From NCBI GenBank assembly GCA_033439255.1, contig CM065879.1, forward strand, positions 2,336,501 to 2,400,500: 64,000 nucleotides of DNA. Direction: 5' to 3'. Below the pieces are notes generated by a model. That model did no database searches. It was not told the DNA's origin and saw only the letters and a list, made by a program, of their open reading frames with translations. Positions within the stretch are counted from its first letter, which is position 1. The number at the start of each line of letters is the position of its first letter. The stretch is from Hericium rajendrae (lineage: Eukaryota; Basidiomycota; Agaricomycetes; Russulales; Hericiaceae). Positions 32,969 to 44,455 of the stretch are shown here, piece by piece. Position numbers and translations under genes: made by a program.

Positions 32969-34275
32969 ATGAAGCTCGAAACACCCGACAACCAAAGTCT
33001 GTCAAACTTTCAAACCACTGTCTCTCTCTACGCCTTCACGCCCTCGCCCAGCGAAGGTCCCAGCTCGGGCCTGCGGCGCTCAGCGCGCTTCGCGTCGCGA
33101 CTGGCCGTCAAGAAAGAGGAAATCGACGCGCTCCCTGCGCTGTACCTCCCGACGCCGCCCAAGTCGCCTAGGAAACGCAAAATTGAGGAAGTGGTTAAGG
33201 ACGAATTCTCAGACAGCCCTTCGAAAAGGCTAAAGGGGAAAGGAAAGCGCGGGTACGCCCCGCCCGAGACGTATGCGCATCTCGAATGTCTGTCCGACCA
33301 CGTCGCGGAGAACCTCGACGGTGCATCCTTTCTCTTCTCTTAGCCATCCTGAGACTTATAGACCCGACCCCGTTAAGTCCTGTTCTGCGGTATCAAGTGA
33401 GTCTCTGTCGTCATCGGACGAAATCAGCTCCTAAGCACCGCAATCAATCCAGCCCAGGCCGCATGTCAGCAGAGAAGGGCCACCACTTCGCACACCCCTC
33501 CAACCACTTCTGGAGATGCCTTGCGCGCTCAGGTACGCTAATCCGAGTCTATGCACGAGGCAGCGCTGAACACCCGCCAGGCCTGACATCGCGCCTGCTC
33601 CCCGCCTCGGAGGACCACACCCTCCCGACGCTCTTCAACCTCGGCCTCGTGAGTCGTCCGTCCACCCTCTCCTTCCTCCCTTACACGCTAACCACCACCA
33701 CCCAGACCAACCTCGTCGAACGGCCGTCCTGCGAGGTAAGCCGATCTCCCACGAAGTATGTAGAGTACGCCCGCTAAACGCGTGCCGCGCACAGGCGGGC
33801 GAGCTCGCCGCGGCGGAGATGGCGTCGTCCGTCCCGGCGCTGCTCGCGAAGATCCAGCGCCTGCGCCCGCGCGTGATGTGCTTCGTCGGCAAGCTCATGT
33901 GGGGCAACGTCGAGCGCGCGCTCAAGAAGGCCGCCGTGCCCCCGCCCTCGTCTCCGCCCGCCGCGCAGGCGAAGAAGGGGAAGGACAAGAACGCGGGCTA
34001 TGCGTTGCAGCCGCTCAAAGTCGTGCACGGTGCAGAGACGGTAAGCATGTGTGTGTTGTGTTTTGCGTGTTTGGCTGATGGGATGGGGGTGCTAGGACGG
34101 CGCGGTGCGCGATACACTGTTCTTCGTGGTGCCGAGCTCGTCGGGCCGTGTCGTGAGCCACCAGCTCGACGATAAGGTCGCGCTGTTTGCGCTTTTAAAG
34201 GCGCAGGTGGAGCAGGCGAAGCGGGGCGTGCTGGATACGAGTTATATGTCTGTTGTGTCCCTCGCTTCGGAGTGA
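32969..34275 (+). CDS. G/T(U)-mismatch DNA glycosylase, TDG/MUG family
   Basis: Seven exons give about 324 residues. The N-terminal 115 residues are basic and disordered with likely nuclear signals (KSPRKRKIEEVV, SKRLKGKGKR). The catalytic domain begins VLFCGINPGRMSAEKGHHFA with the active-site Asn in GINPG, followed by PSNHFWRCLARSGLTSRLLP, and ends with the loop VVPSSSGRVV that contacts DNA in TDG. Intron 33321-33377 joins LD to VLFCG, and intron 33397-33454 falls inside the GIN codon; both are needed to keep frame. A family insertion rich in Pro, Ala and Lys (PPPSSPPAAQAKKGKDKNAG) lies between the two motifs. The enzyme flips out and removes uracil or thymine opposite guanine, starting base-excision repair in the nucleus. 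Confidence 0.9.
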
Positions 34276-35039
34276 TGATGATGTGTGTTGTGTTTTTTGT
34301 TTTGTTGTTGCTTTGTTTTGCTGTGGTTTGCTTAGATCCTTTTTTGTTTTGGGTTCTGCGTTGGTTGTTCCATGCTGACATCGTACGAATGTCTGTTCGC
34401 TGTATCTTATTTTCGTTATATATTGGCCTTGACATCTGTCGGGTGCACATATCGCGTCGGCACAAAGCCTCCACCCCTACAAAAGCACGTCATCTCGGCT
34501 CTTCATGTCGGGATCCGATGCACGTCGTCCAAGTTGAAGTATTCCAGATTGCAGAGCTCGTTCCGAAGGTATCGAGCCGTGTGCTGCAAACTTCCAGCTC
34601 GCCGGGCCGTTAGAACCGCCCGCCTGCGATAACGAACATCTGAGCATCTTGACCGCTGACGATGTCCTACTTATGTACAGTCACCTACGAACTAACTTAT
34701 CACTGCGCTTGCATCCCCACCGAGGCGCACTTTGTCTGCTGAGTTGAAAGCGAGGAGGGCCAGGTGAGCGTTTTGTCCGAGCGTACACTCACCATACCGA
34801 GCAGACTCCAGAAGCGTGTAGTAGAGCACTCAGTGACTCACGTTGTAGTAGTGCTCATCGCGCACGGCAAGTTCATACCCCCAATCCATTTGGCTCGTAC
34901 GTGAGACGGGCTCGTATCTCGTTAGAACGATCTCATAAGCTGCCAGCTGTATTGAGCTCGCTCCCCCATCGCTTCATCCTTCAGCGCCTCGCGCCCTTCA
35001 ACGCGTCCGCCGCCCTCGCATCCCCACAGGCCTCGCAAC
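34276..35039. other. Intergenic
   Basis: A T-rich stretch (TTGTTGTTTTTTG-like, 34290-34360) follows the glycosylase gene and probably holds its 3' end signals. The remainder to 35039 is the upstream region of the phosphoesterase gene. No gene is recognised. Confidence 0.45.
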
Positions 35040-37802
35040 ATGCACACCCTCCTGCTCCTCCCCCTCCTCGTGGCTCACCAAACCCTCGCATGCGACCACA
35101 CCAGTCCCTCCCCGCCCATCCCCAGCGCACCCATCGCCCCGCCGACGCGCCCGCTCACATGGGGCGACCTGAACGTGCTGCACACGACCGACACGCACGG
35201 CTGGCTGCTCGGGCACCGCAAGCCGTCCGCGCCCGAGCCGAACTACAGGTGCGCCTCCCACATCGCTCCCTCGCCGACGCACGCTGAAGCGGCGAGCTGG
35301 TAGCGCGGACTTTGGGGAGTTCGCGTCGTTCGTGGGGCGGATGAAGGAGATCGCGGTGGTGCGTTGCTGTTCGCTTTTGGTTGGGTGTGTACTTAGCTGA
35401 TGGCGTGCGTAAAGGAGAAGGACGTCGACCTGCTGCTTGTCGATTCGGGCGATCTGCATGATGGTGCGTGCGTTCCCGTTCGCCGGGCAGTCGGACTCAC
35501 TCTCACTGCGTCGCGTCGCGTCGCAGGCACGGGGCTGACGGACGGCTACCCGCCTGGCGGGATCGATGCACACGACGTGAGCCTCTTCTTTATTCCCTTC
35601 CCACACATCCCTCATCTTCGCGTCCAGGCGAACAAGTTCTTCATGCAACTCCCGTACGACGCGCTCGCCATCGGCAAGTACGTGTCTCCCTGCGCCCACT
35701 GTATCCTCGTCCTCTGACACCGCGCCCAGCCATGAACTATATATTTACAACAACACGCTCGATATGCACACCAACTTTACGCCACGGTTCCCGGGGCGCT
35801 ATCTAACCTCGAATGCAAACATTACCGTGAACGGCACGAGCGTGCCCGTCGGGAGTACGCTCGCGCTCTTCCTCACCTCACGCAAGACTAACGCGCTACA
35901 GGCCGCTTCGCAAAGTTCAAGACGCGCAAGTAAGCTCGCACATCTTCTCCTGATGCGGCAAGTAAGTAACTGAACGCTATACGCATCGCAGAGGCCGCAA
36001 CGTCACCGCTCTCGGCGTGCTCTTCAACTTCAAGGGCAACGCCGCCGGGACGAGCGTCCAGCGCGTCGAGGACATGGTCAAAGAGCCCTGGGTACGCCCG
36101 CGTTTCTTCTTCCCTAGACACGCGATCACTCACCAACCGCACACGGACCGGACACAGTTCGCGAGCGCGATCCAGGACGCGCCGGATGTGTTTCTGCTCG
36201 TCGGGTGCGTCTGGATCTTGCGCTCCGGACCATGCGCGCTGACATGCGCAACTGCAACCCAGCCACATGCCCGTGCAGGACGACAAATGTGCGTCCTTCG
36301 CCTGCACGATCCAGAACGTCGACGTATGGCGACGCTGATGCCGCTGCGCAGGGCCGCTCGTGTTCGACGCCGTCCGCGCGCGGCACCCGCGCACGCCGAT
36401 CCTCATCTTCGGGGGGCACAGCCACGTGCGGGACTGCCGTGCGTCTTCTCCTCGCCCTCTGCTCTCCACCTGGCGCGCGCGGCTGACGCGCACGAGCAGA
36501 GCAGTACGACGCGCGGTCGATGGCGCTGCAGAGCGGGCGGTACATGGAGACGGTGGGCTGGATGAGTGCGTGTTCTGCGCGGCGCGACGGGGTGGTCGCT
36601 GGCTGATGTGTTTCATGCGTAGGTGTCGATTTGGACGAGCGGAATGGAGGCGAGGACGTCGGGTTTGCGAGACGCTATCTGGATGCGAACCGCGTCGCGT
36701 ACGAGGTGCGCGGGCTCTCCCTTTCGTCTTATTTCAGCGTGGCGACTCAGGACATCCCGCGCAGTACCACACGAACCGGAGCAATGCGACGTTCGACCTG
36801 CCGCATGGCCAGCGGATCACCGCCGGACTTGAGGAGCTCGCGCGCGAGTTTGATCTGGGACATCTGTACGGCTACGCGCCGCGGGACTACACACTGTACC
36901 GGTGAGCACACCAGCCACCGCACCCGAAAGGCACACCCACACCCCGACCACAGCGACGAATACCCAAGCAACGGCTCGCTCATATCACTCTTCGCAGACC
37001 AGGTGCGTCCTCCCCCCCTCGCCACAACCCGTGCTCATACGGGACACCCAGGCGCAGCCCGCCGCGCTGGCGGCGAGCAGCGGGCGCACGGGCGTGCCGG
37101 CGTACATCATCGCGAACACGGGCGCGCTGCGCTTCGACGTCTTCCGCGGGCCGTTCACGAAGGACGACCAGCTGACGGCCGCGCCGTTCACGAACGGGTA
37201 CGGCTTCGTCCCGAACATCACGCTCGGCGCCGCGCGCGCGGTGCTGCGCGTGCTGAACGAGCAGGGCGAGGGCGAGGGCCTGCTGGGTGCGGGGGACGAG
37301 GCGTATGCGCGCGGGGAGGTAGAGCCGCTGTTTCGGCGGTGGCTCGCGGAGATGGACGCGCGGGGCGCGCGGGCAAGCGGCCTGACGCCGGGGTATGTCA
37401 CGACGGATGTAAGTGCATAATGATACAGCGCGGCCTGGTGCAGTCGGTGTCTGACGCGATGGCGAACAGGGCTGCGCGGGCGCGGGCGACGACACGGCGC
37501 ACGCGCCGCTGCCGTTCTTCGCGCCGCCGGACTTCGTCGCGTCGCCCGCGCCGGCCGCGCCCGTCGTCGATCTCGTGTTCGTGACGTTCTTCCAGGGCCA
37601 GCTGCTGCGCGTGCTGAACGCGGTGCAGGGGCGGCGGTATGGCGATGCGGACGTGCGGGCGTATGGCGGGCTGTTGATTCGGGATGTCCTGCCTGTGTAT
37701 GCGGAGGCGGCGTGGTGCGAGAGGCGGGAGGTTAGTTTTACTGTGCAGCGCGAGGGCGGGCAAGGGCGTCCCCGTGTTGTCGCGCGTGAGTTGGGTTTGT
37801 GA
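35040..37802 (+). CDS. Secreted or vacuolar 5'-nucleotidase-like metallophosphoesterase
   Basis: This is a gene with many short introns, roughly 640 residues. A signal peptide is evident ([18 protein letters not shown]). The calcineurin-like metallophosphatase core shows, in order, the D-x-H motif in [22 protein letters not shown]; the GNHE motif (split by an intron at 35679-35728) in [19 protein letters not shown]; and GGHSHVRDC (36410-36450). All metal ligands appear present. The C-terminal part ([39 protein letters not shown]) corresponds to the 5'-nucleotidase C-terminal domain, resembling yeast YHR202W. N-glycosylation sequons are frequent. It should act on nucleotides or other phosphate esters in the secretory path or vacuole. 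Exon borders in 36480-36760 are the least certain. Confidence 0.82.
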
Positions 37803-38285
37803 CCTTGGATCGACGGAGCGTTGCTAGACTTTATGTTCTATTTTAGCACACCTACCTACCATCTAGTTATTTTTTAATTTCTATATCCGTCGGTCAGAAT
37901 GAATAGCGGTATTCGGAGAGTTTGCTGTATGTTCGTCGATCGGGCCTGAGTTGCGGAACGCGTCGGGCGGCGCAGGACCCCTGAATACTCGAAGATATGT
38001 TCCATCCGTAATGCTGACGGAAAAGGGGTCCTCTGGGAGGGCAAAAACGACTTTCCCGGAGGATTTTGTAGATTTTGGCTGCGGAAGTCAACAGAAGAGG
38101 TGAATATGTCCTGATCCACCACCTCATCCGGCAGATTGTGCCTAGGACTTTCCCTCTATGTGGCGAACAAAACCAAAAAACACGTCCGCATTAGGATGGA
38201 ACCTCTAAGCGGATATTCGGGGGTCCTGGCGGCGCGCGCCTGTTTATCCGTATTTGCCTCCGACCACACCTCTCACCTCACCACC
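37803..38285. other. Intergenic, containing a small inverted-repeat element
   Basis: The stretch between the phosphoesterase gene and MIC10 is largely taken up by a MITE-like structure (about 37966-38236), described separately. The remaining 50 bp before the ATG at 38286 form the immediate MIC10 leader. Confidence 0.5.
37966..38236. mobile_element. MITE-like element, ~270 bp, imperfect terminal inverted repeats
   Basis: Left end (about 37966-38021) and right end (about 38182-38236) are inverted copies. Read inward both give GCCGCC/GGCGC, AGGACCCC, GAATA, a GTTCCATCC block, then TAATGC and GACG. About 40 of 53 positions match with small gaps. The interior of 160 bp has no coding capacity. Target duplications could not be defined. 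The element sits directly upstream of MIC10 and may contribute to its leader or promoter. Confidence 0.5.
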
Positions 38286-38836
38286 ATGTCCTCCTCGCCC
38301 TCCAAACCGACCTCCAGCGAAGATATTGTCGCCCAAAAGGTACGCTGTCACAGCTGTTCCATGTACATGCCAACTCACGAGCGCACTTAGTATGACCGCT
38401 GCTGTACGTGTCTTCGCTGATAGCACTGGTTTGGACGAATTACTCATGACGGGTGTGTGGTGTGCTTAGTGGCGGATTTGCTCGTGAAGACGTGCGTATG
38501 CTTGTATTCGTTTAATGGAAGAGCAGGCTGATGCAGGGTGCTACTTCGACAGGGGCATTGGCTTCAGCGTCGGTGTCGTCGCCTCCGTCATCCTCTTCCG
38601 CCGTACGTCTACTATCGCGTGACACGTCCAACCAACTTCTTATTGATCACGCGCACTTCATGCTACCGCGACTATCCCATATCCCGACAACAACAGGACG
38701 CGCATGGCCGATCGCGCTCGCAAGCGGCTTCGGCGCGGGAGCTGCGTACGCGGACTGCGACCGCTCCTTCAACCCCGCGAGAATGGCCGGCGTGCGCGTC
38801 GTCGCCAACCCGCCCCCAGAGGAGAAGTCAGCTTAG
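38286..38836 (+). CDS. MIC10: MICOS complex subunit Mic10
   Basis: Four exons encode about 100 residues. The ends are clear: MSSSPSKPTSSEDIVAQK, then YDRC, and after the last intron RRAWPIALASGFGAGAAYADCDRSFNP. The protein has two membrane helices with glycine motifs (GIGFSVGVVASVILFRR and ASGFGAGAAYADC), which drive oligomerisation and membrane bending at mitochondrial cristae junctions; partners are Mic60, Mic12/26/27 and others. The middle exon borders (38395-38535) are not settled: the reading LADLLVKT is well conserved, but its junction to the GIGF helix requires either an uncommon splice site or loss of VKT. The length agrees with other Mic10 proteins. Confidence 0.85.
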
Positions 38837-40531
38837 AGATGTGCTATAGATGAGCGCGGGTGCATGGGTAGCCGTGGCTAATAGATATACAATGGGCATG
38901 GCTCTGACGGAATGCGGTACTATACACAACCACCTCACTCGCTTCGCGTGCTAGAGGACTGGTCGCCGGTCTGGCGAAAAGCTGCTTAATCCTCTTATTT
39001 CTCGGTGGGACGGCTTGCGTACGTGACTCGTATTCCGCGCTCTGCTGAGCGGTAAGATGAAGGCTCAGTTCCACCGACTGCTATCGCCGAGAGTCCGCGG
39101 CGTCCGCAGCGCTATGATGCTCCTCCGCGGCAAACTCGCTCACTTTCGGCTCCTGTTGATCGCCAGGCCGGGGCAGCATGCGCTGCGGTTTTCCGAGGAC
39201 AAGTCGCTCGTACAGTACGACTGGTCAGAATGGACATTCATGAGAGCAGGAAAGAGAGATCGTGGCGTGTCAGTCGCGGCGCAACGAATTGAAAAAAGGA
39301 ACTGACGGGATGTTGCCGCTATGATGGGAACGGTCACGATAATTGTCCGAAGACGTTGGCCCTGCGGCGACAGTTTCGGTGAAGCCATGGTGGTGAGCAG
39401 AGCCAGCGCGGGTTTGCCTCGGCGACATTTCGAAATTGGCGATGGCTTCGAGGTGGTCCAATGAGGTCCCGGGACCGGTCCGCTGTGGTTTCTCACGCTT
39501 GCTGCCTCTGCGAGCAGCTGGCCTTCTCGGAGAAACGACCACCTGCAACTGCTGCTAACTTAGAACTCTGCAGTAAAAATAAGGCGTTCCACTAGCAACA
39601 TGGTCGTGCTAAACATAACAACATCAGCTGGGACAGAAGTCGCCATGGAGCAATATATATAACCCTGCTGTGGGTTTTTAGGCTTCTTCTCGCCTTTCTT
39701 CGTCTCCCTGCAGGCTCCCCAGTCTACAGCAGAATTTCAGCTTTTTTCTCAAGTCGGTGAGCGTCTTGATCGCTTATGATTAAATGTAGGGACAGGAAGA
39801 CGAGGTTTGCGCGCTCGTGATCGTCCTCCGCTAGGGAGCCCCGCTAGGTCCGCCCTGTTCATCGACATCGAGCAGCCGTCATCCGAGCTCACTCGATGCT
39901 TCCTATGTCAGAAATAAAGGACTTCTGGCTTGGCCTTGCTCGTGATCGTTCTACAGGGCCGCATGCATTATTCTCGCATGGAGGGCGATCTCACCAGGAC
40001 CAAGTGCTCCGAGAGTGCTGCTGGCAAGGCTTGGCAGCCTCATGCGGACGCGACTGCTGGCCTGGGAACGCGTAACGCATCAAGTTCGGATGTGAAGCTT
40101 GTTATTACCGGTCAACGTGCGCGACGTTCTGTGCTGTGGCCGGATACTTTTCGGTTCGAGGCGACATCAAAAACCAAGGTCACGTTGTCGCGCTGGGGTC
40201 CACCTGCTATTTCGCCTGCGAATATTGGCCGCGCTCGGACTTATACTGGCGAAAGCGGGGCAGAAAGCATCAGGATGCGCAGGACCGCGACGGGACATTA
40301 CGTTGAGAAGGCGAGGTGAATGTCCTGGTGATGGCCTTGCGACGAGATAGTCCGAATATCCGTGGTATATAAACCTCCTGCAGCTGCTCAGGATTCTGCA
40401 GGCATTCGAGTACATCTCCCTCGAAACCTACCCGCTCCGAGACCACCAAAAAGGCTTCTTCGTGAGTTTGTTTTTTTTCTTTTCATGCAGGCGCCGTTGC
40501 TCATTCTGCTCCGTGGATTAGACAGTCCATC
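38837..40531. other. Long upstream region of the cellobiohydrolase gene
   Basis: These 1.7 kb hold no recognisable gene. A GCGGGG hexamer at 40255-40260 fits the SYGGRG consensus of the carbon-repressor CreA/Cre1, but one six-base match is weak evidence. A TATATAA box at about 39654-39661 followed by a pyrimidine-rich tract (39680-39720) looks like an abandoned or non-coding promoter. Confidence 0.35.
40366..40373 (+). promoter_or_regulatory. TATA box of the cellobiohydrolase gene
   Basis: TATATAAA lies 159 bp before the ATG at 40532 and is followed by CT-rich DNA (GTTTGTTTTTTTTCTTTTCA, 40459-40485) typical of strong fungal promoters. Confidence 0.6.
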
Positions 40532-42256
40532 ATGTTCCCCGTCAAAGCGCTTCTCGCGTTAACTACGCTCGCCGTGGCGTACGCCCAGCAAATTGGTACC
40601 CAGACTGCCGAAGTCCACCCCAAGCTCTCGTGGCAGACATGCACGACCAGCGGCACCTGCTCCAGCAATGCCGGAAGTGTCGTGCTCGACTCCAACTGGC
40701 GCTGGCTCCACACTACATCGTACGCAGCCTTTGTTCATTCATTTCAACGTGAAACTGTCTCATACCCTTCACTCATAGCGGCTACACGAACTGCTACACC
40801 GGCAATGAGTGGGACGCTTCTCTCTGCCCTGACGGCACGACATGTGCCGCGAACTGCGCCCTGGACGGCGCGGACTACACCGGCACCTACGGGATCACGA
40901 CCACCGGCAACTCGCTCAAGCTCAACTTCGTCACGAACGGCGCGAACAAGAATGTCGGCTCCCGCGTCTACCTCATGGACAACGCGGACTCGGGGTACCA
41001 GGAGTTCAAGCTCCTGAACAGCGAGTTCACCTTCGACGTTGACGTGTCCAACCTCGGATGCGGTCTCAACGGCGCGCTGTACTTCTCTGAGATGGACGCG
41101 GACGGTGGGGCCGCGAAGTACCCGACCAACAAGGCGGGTGCTAAGTACGGCACCGGCTACTGCGACTCGCAGTGCCCCCGCGACCTGAAGTTCATCAACG
41201 GCGTCGTGAGTTCTGTCCATCTTCGATCTCTTCCCTTCGGTTTCTCATGTGTTGCCCGCCTAGGCTAACGTCGAGGGCTGGACCGGCGACTCGAACTCCG
41301 CCAACTCCGGCACGGGCCAGTACGGCTCGTGCTGCAACGAGATGGACATCTGGGAGGCGAACAACAACGCCGCGGCGTACACCCCCCACCCATGCTCCGT
41401 CGACGGCCAGACGCGCTGCGAGGGCGACGACTGCGGCGCCACCTCCCGGTACTCCGGCGTCTGCGATCCCGACGGGTGCGACTTCAACTCGTTCCGCATG
41501 GGCGACACCTCGTTCTACGGCGCGGGCCTCACGGTCGACACGACGAAGCCCTTCACCGTCGTCACGCAGTTCCTCACGAGCGACAACACGACGAGCGGCT
41601 CGCTCGCCGAGATCCGCCGCCTCTACGTGCAGGGCGGGCAGGTGATCCAGAACTCGCAGGTCGCGGTCGCGGGCATCGACCCCGTCAACTCGATCACGGA
41701 CGCCTTCTGCGCGCAGCAGAAGACCGTGTTCGGCGACACGAACGACTTCGCGGCCAAGGGCGGGCTGGAGGGCATCGGCGCGGCGTTCGCGAAGGGCGTC
41801 GTGCTCGTCATGAGCGTCTGGGACGACTACGCCGCGAACATGCTCTGGCTCGACTCGGACTACCCCACCACCGCGTCCGCGTCCGCGCCCGGCGTCGCGC
41901 GCGGCACCTGCGCGACGACGTCCGGCAACCCGCCCGACGTCGAGTCGCAGGAGGCCAATGCGTCCGTCATCTTCTCCAACATCAAGTTTGGCCCCATCGG
42001 CTCTACGTACGGCGGCGCGCCCGGCACCCCCTCCGGCCCCTCGTCGTCTTCCGCCCCCGGCAGCCCCACGAGCACGTCGTCGGCCCCCCAGGCGACCCAG
42101 ACCAAGTACGGTCAATGGTGGGTGCCTTTCCGTTCGTGGTAGAGGCATGTGCTGATCCTTTTGTGCAGCGGTGGCCAGGGCTGGGCCGGACCGACCGTCT
42201 GCGCGTCGGGCTCGACGTGCCAGTCGTCAGGCCCCTACTACAGCCAGTGCCTGTAA
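40532..42256 (+). CDS. GH7 cellobiohydrolase I with C-terminal CBM1
   Basis: Four exons (40532-40719, 40779-41205, 41264-42117, 42169-42256) are in frame and give 518 residues. A signal peptide ([18 protein letters not shown]) precedes the GH7 core, which begins [19 protein letters not shown]. The catalytic motif is [12 protein letters not shown], with nucleophile E231, D233 and acid/base E236. Many disulfide cysteines are in place ([27 protein letters not shown]). A Ser/Thr/Pro/Gly linker ([18 protein letters not shown]) leads to a CBM1 ([18 protein letters not shown] ending CL) whose first cysteine codon is split by intron 3. The secreted enzyme runs along cellulose from the reducing end, releasing cellobiose. 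Strong codon bias (GC3-rich) suits a highly expressed gene. Confidence 0.97.
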
Positions 42257-42660
42257 AGGCCCATTGGTTCCTCTCGCTTGCATATCTCAAAGGGATACAG
42301 GTGGCTCGGGTAGATGAGGGCTTCTGAAGTGTTACAGTTACAGTGTTTTGTATTTTGCTCATGACCGGCGTGGTATGCAGAGTCTGCGAATAAAAGGATC
42401 CGCTTCACTTTTTCGCGCTGTTGGCTGTCGGGAGTGCCTTGCCTGTCATCACATCGAGTCTTGTAGGTGATACCTCTGGCTTTCGATCTCAGGATTCGAG
42501 GCATCTGTCGTTTGGTGGGTAAATCTGGCGCTAACTCTTCGAGGTCTGGCTGTAAGGTCCGCATCATGTCAACTTAAAAATACCCATGAAGCCGTATTCC
42601 CCACTGAACCGCTGTACTGTGAAACAACAAATTTTAACATTGAATGGATTAATCTCAAGA
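42257..42660. other. Intergenic, 3' region of the cellobiohydrolase gene
   Basis: This stretch carries the cellobiohydrolase 3' untranslated region (AATAAAAGGA at about 42390-42400 may be a polyadenylation signal) and the upstream part of the tRNA gene. No other gene is seen. Confidence 0.5.
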
Positions 42661-42731
42661 GCATTAATGGCTTGGTGGTAACCTGGGTCGTTGCCATCGA
42701 CCCGCCGGGAGTTCGATTCTCCCTTAATGCA
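42661..42731 (+). tRNA. tRNA-Gly (anticodon GCC)
   Basis: Seventy-one bases fold as a cloverleaf. The acceptor stem GCATTAA pairs with TTAATGC (42724-42730), with A as discriminator. The D arm contains GCTT-GGTGGT-AACC (one C-C mismatch). The anticodon stem GGTCG/CGACC encloses the seven-base loop TTGCCAT, giving anticodon GCC. The T arm is GGGAG-TTCGATT-CTCCC, perfect. TGGCTTGGTGG and AGTTCGATTCT fit the A and B boxes of the internal Pol III promoter, and eleven T follow at 42749-42759. There is no intron. The D-stem mismatch is slightly unusual. Confidence 0.82.
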
Positions 42732-42748
42732 TAAATGGCTGTTGCAGA

Positions 42749-42759
42749 TTTTTTTTTTT
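42749..42759 (+). terminator. RNA polymerase III terminator of the tRNA gene
   Basis: A run of eleven T residues lies 17 bases after the tRNA 3' end, ample for Pol III termination. Confidence 0.75.
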
Positions 42760-43013
42760 GATGAACATTGCATGAGCACAAGTTTTCTACCATGCGCGAG
42801 GCGAAACCATGTGTTGAATGGTGTTCGATGATTTATCGGTATCCCTCTTTCTTGCATCGTAGCCTGCATCTCTCTTCTGTGTTAACTGCGGCCTCAAGCA
42901 ATCTCATGCGTCGCACATCGTTCACAGGCGGCCCAGCGCCAACATCAACATTAAATTCAACCGACAACTGTATCCAACAAGGGCACGCCGGACAAGGCCG
43001 GACACGGCATCCT

Positions 43014-43638
43014 CTACTTACAGTTCGCAACAACCCCGTTCCCAAACGCCGCAGACGCGTTTAACTGCTGCTGCGCCGTCTGCACCAAATCAGCTACGCT
43101 CATATCGGTCCTGCGCCCCCTTCAGTTCCATTCTCCTCAACTTTTAAATAGAAGGTGTGGTACGTACGAGTTGATGTTCGCGAGCGCCTCGACGGCGGTG
43201 GTGAGGTTCCCGCCGACCTGCGTGCGCGCGTCCGCGGGTGCGGTCTGGTTCGCGAAGAGCGCCTGGATGATCGTGCCGATTGCGCCTTGGGCGCCTGCGA
43301 TGCCGCTCTGGACCGTCTGCACGTCCGTCGAGTTCCTGCGGCGGCGAGAAACGTAAGTGAAAGGGCAGCGGGGAGGGGGAGGGGAAGGGAGGGCGGGCGT
43401 ACTGGAGCGTCGCGAGCGTGTTGACGGTGTTCTGTGCTTGGCCCATCATGAACACGATGCCGATGCGGTCGAGGTTGCACTGCTGGTCGCCGGCTTGGCG
43501 GGACTGTAGAGGAGCTGTTGCGGGGTAATCGTCAGATTAAGAAAGTCGTTTGAGATGGTGTGTGCGCGACGGACCGGCCTGCGCTGCAAGCATGCAAAGG
43601 AGCGTGGAAAGAGCGGCGACGCGAAGGTAAGACGGCAT
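43014..43638 (-). CDS. Small secreted protein, copy 1
   Basis: Four exons give about 145 residues. The signal peptide is MPSYLRVAALSTLLCMLAAQA. The mature part has only two conserved cysteines, in GDQQCNLDRIGIV and in the C-terminal GVVANCK, which may pair. Between them are helical repeats rich in Ala, Gln and Thr (TVQSGIAGAQGAIGTIIQAL, NQTAPADARTQVGGNLT). The same layout occurs in the copy at 45887-46506. Such short secreted Ala-rich proteins are widespread in Agaricomycetes, without known function; a surface-active or hydrophobic-surface-binding role is only a guess. TATAAATA on the minus strand (43771-43778) lies about 135 bp upstream. Introns contain GC-rich sequence, and their borders follow from the alignment of the two copies. 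Confidence 0.75.
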
Positions 43639-44455
43639 GTCGACTTGGAGGTTAAGAAGAAAGGGCTGCGCTGCAGGCTTGAATGAAGGGGTGAAGAAAA
43701 GGAGAGAATGGAGACACCGGGTCTAAAGAGTGTATGTGGAGATGATGAAGGTGCTAGGCTTTCGACGGCGTATTTATACGAATTCATAGCGGGCGTAGGA
43801 GCATCGCCTATGGAACGTTCGGAGGTGACGCGGTGACGCCTGGGGATGTTGCAGCGGTTGACATCCGCAGCTCGGCACAGGCAGGCGTTGATGCCGCCCA
43901 CCGCTTGCGCAGTCCGTCGAAGGACAGATGCGCTGCGGGGCAGCAAATAGAATGGGCTAAGGACGGTGCCGCAGTGACTTTACATTGACACTTACTCACT
44001 TTCCAGTGCGAGTGTGATGCCATCAGTAAAGTCAACGTACATCAATCTGAGCGAATCAATAAATCACCTGGAGAAAACATTATATTCCGGAGCTGCAGTG
44101 CAGGGGGTAACAGCTATGGCACGCACCCGATTGTGCCACTATCAGTTACGAGCTGCGATATGGTTTTTTCGAAGGATTTGAGCAAGAAAAAACATCGGAT
44201 TCTCGAAGGTCATGAGGACTCAACGCAGGATTCGATTCACACCGCATGTCGAGAAGAAACGCAATACTAGTGCCTATATGCGCCACACAGCCTTCCTGTC
44301 AGCAAAGTCTGAAGAGCGTTCCTTCCCTCCGACGTCTGGTCGTCATGGAGCCCAGACAGTGACGACAGGCTCAAGACGCGCCTTCACAAAGTAGCCTCGC
44401 CTGCTTGTTCTACGTACAAGCGACTGGCTACCCAGTTGAAAAGACAGAGTTCCGA
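43639..44455. other. Upstream region of secreted-protein copy 1, then start of the duplicated segment
   Basis: The first 170 bp hold the promoter with a TATA box. From about 44211 the DNA matches 45598 onward as a direct repeat. No gene is recognised. Confidence 0.45.

Noticed and set aside
39930-40319. Plus-strand 129-codon frame upstream of the cellobiohydrolase
   Set aside because: It lies in the promoter region, without domain or signal peptide, and ends just before the TATA box; probably chance.
41195-42148. Minus-strand 317-codon frame opposite the cellobiohydrolase
   Set aside because: It is antisense to a certain GH7 gene with strong codon bias; GC-rich third positions create long antisense frames.
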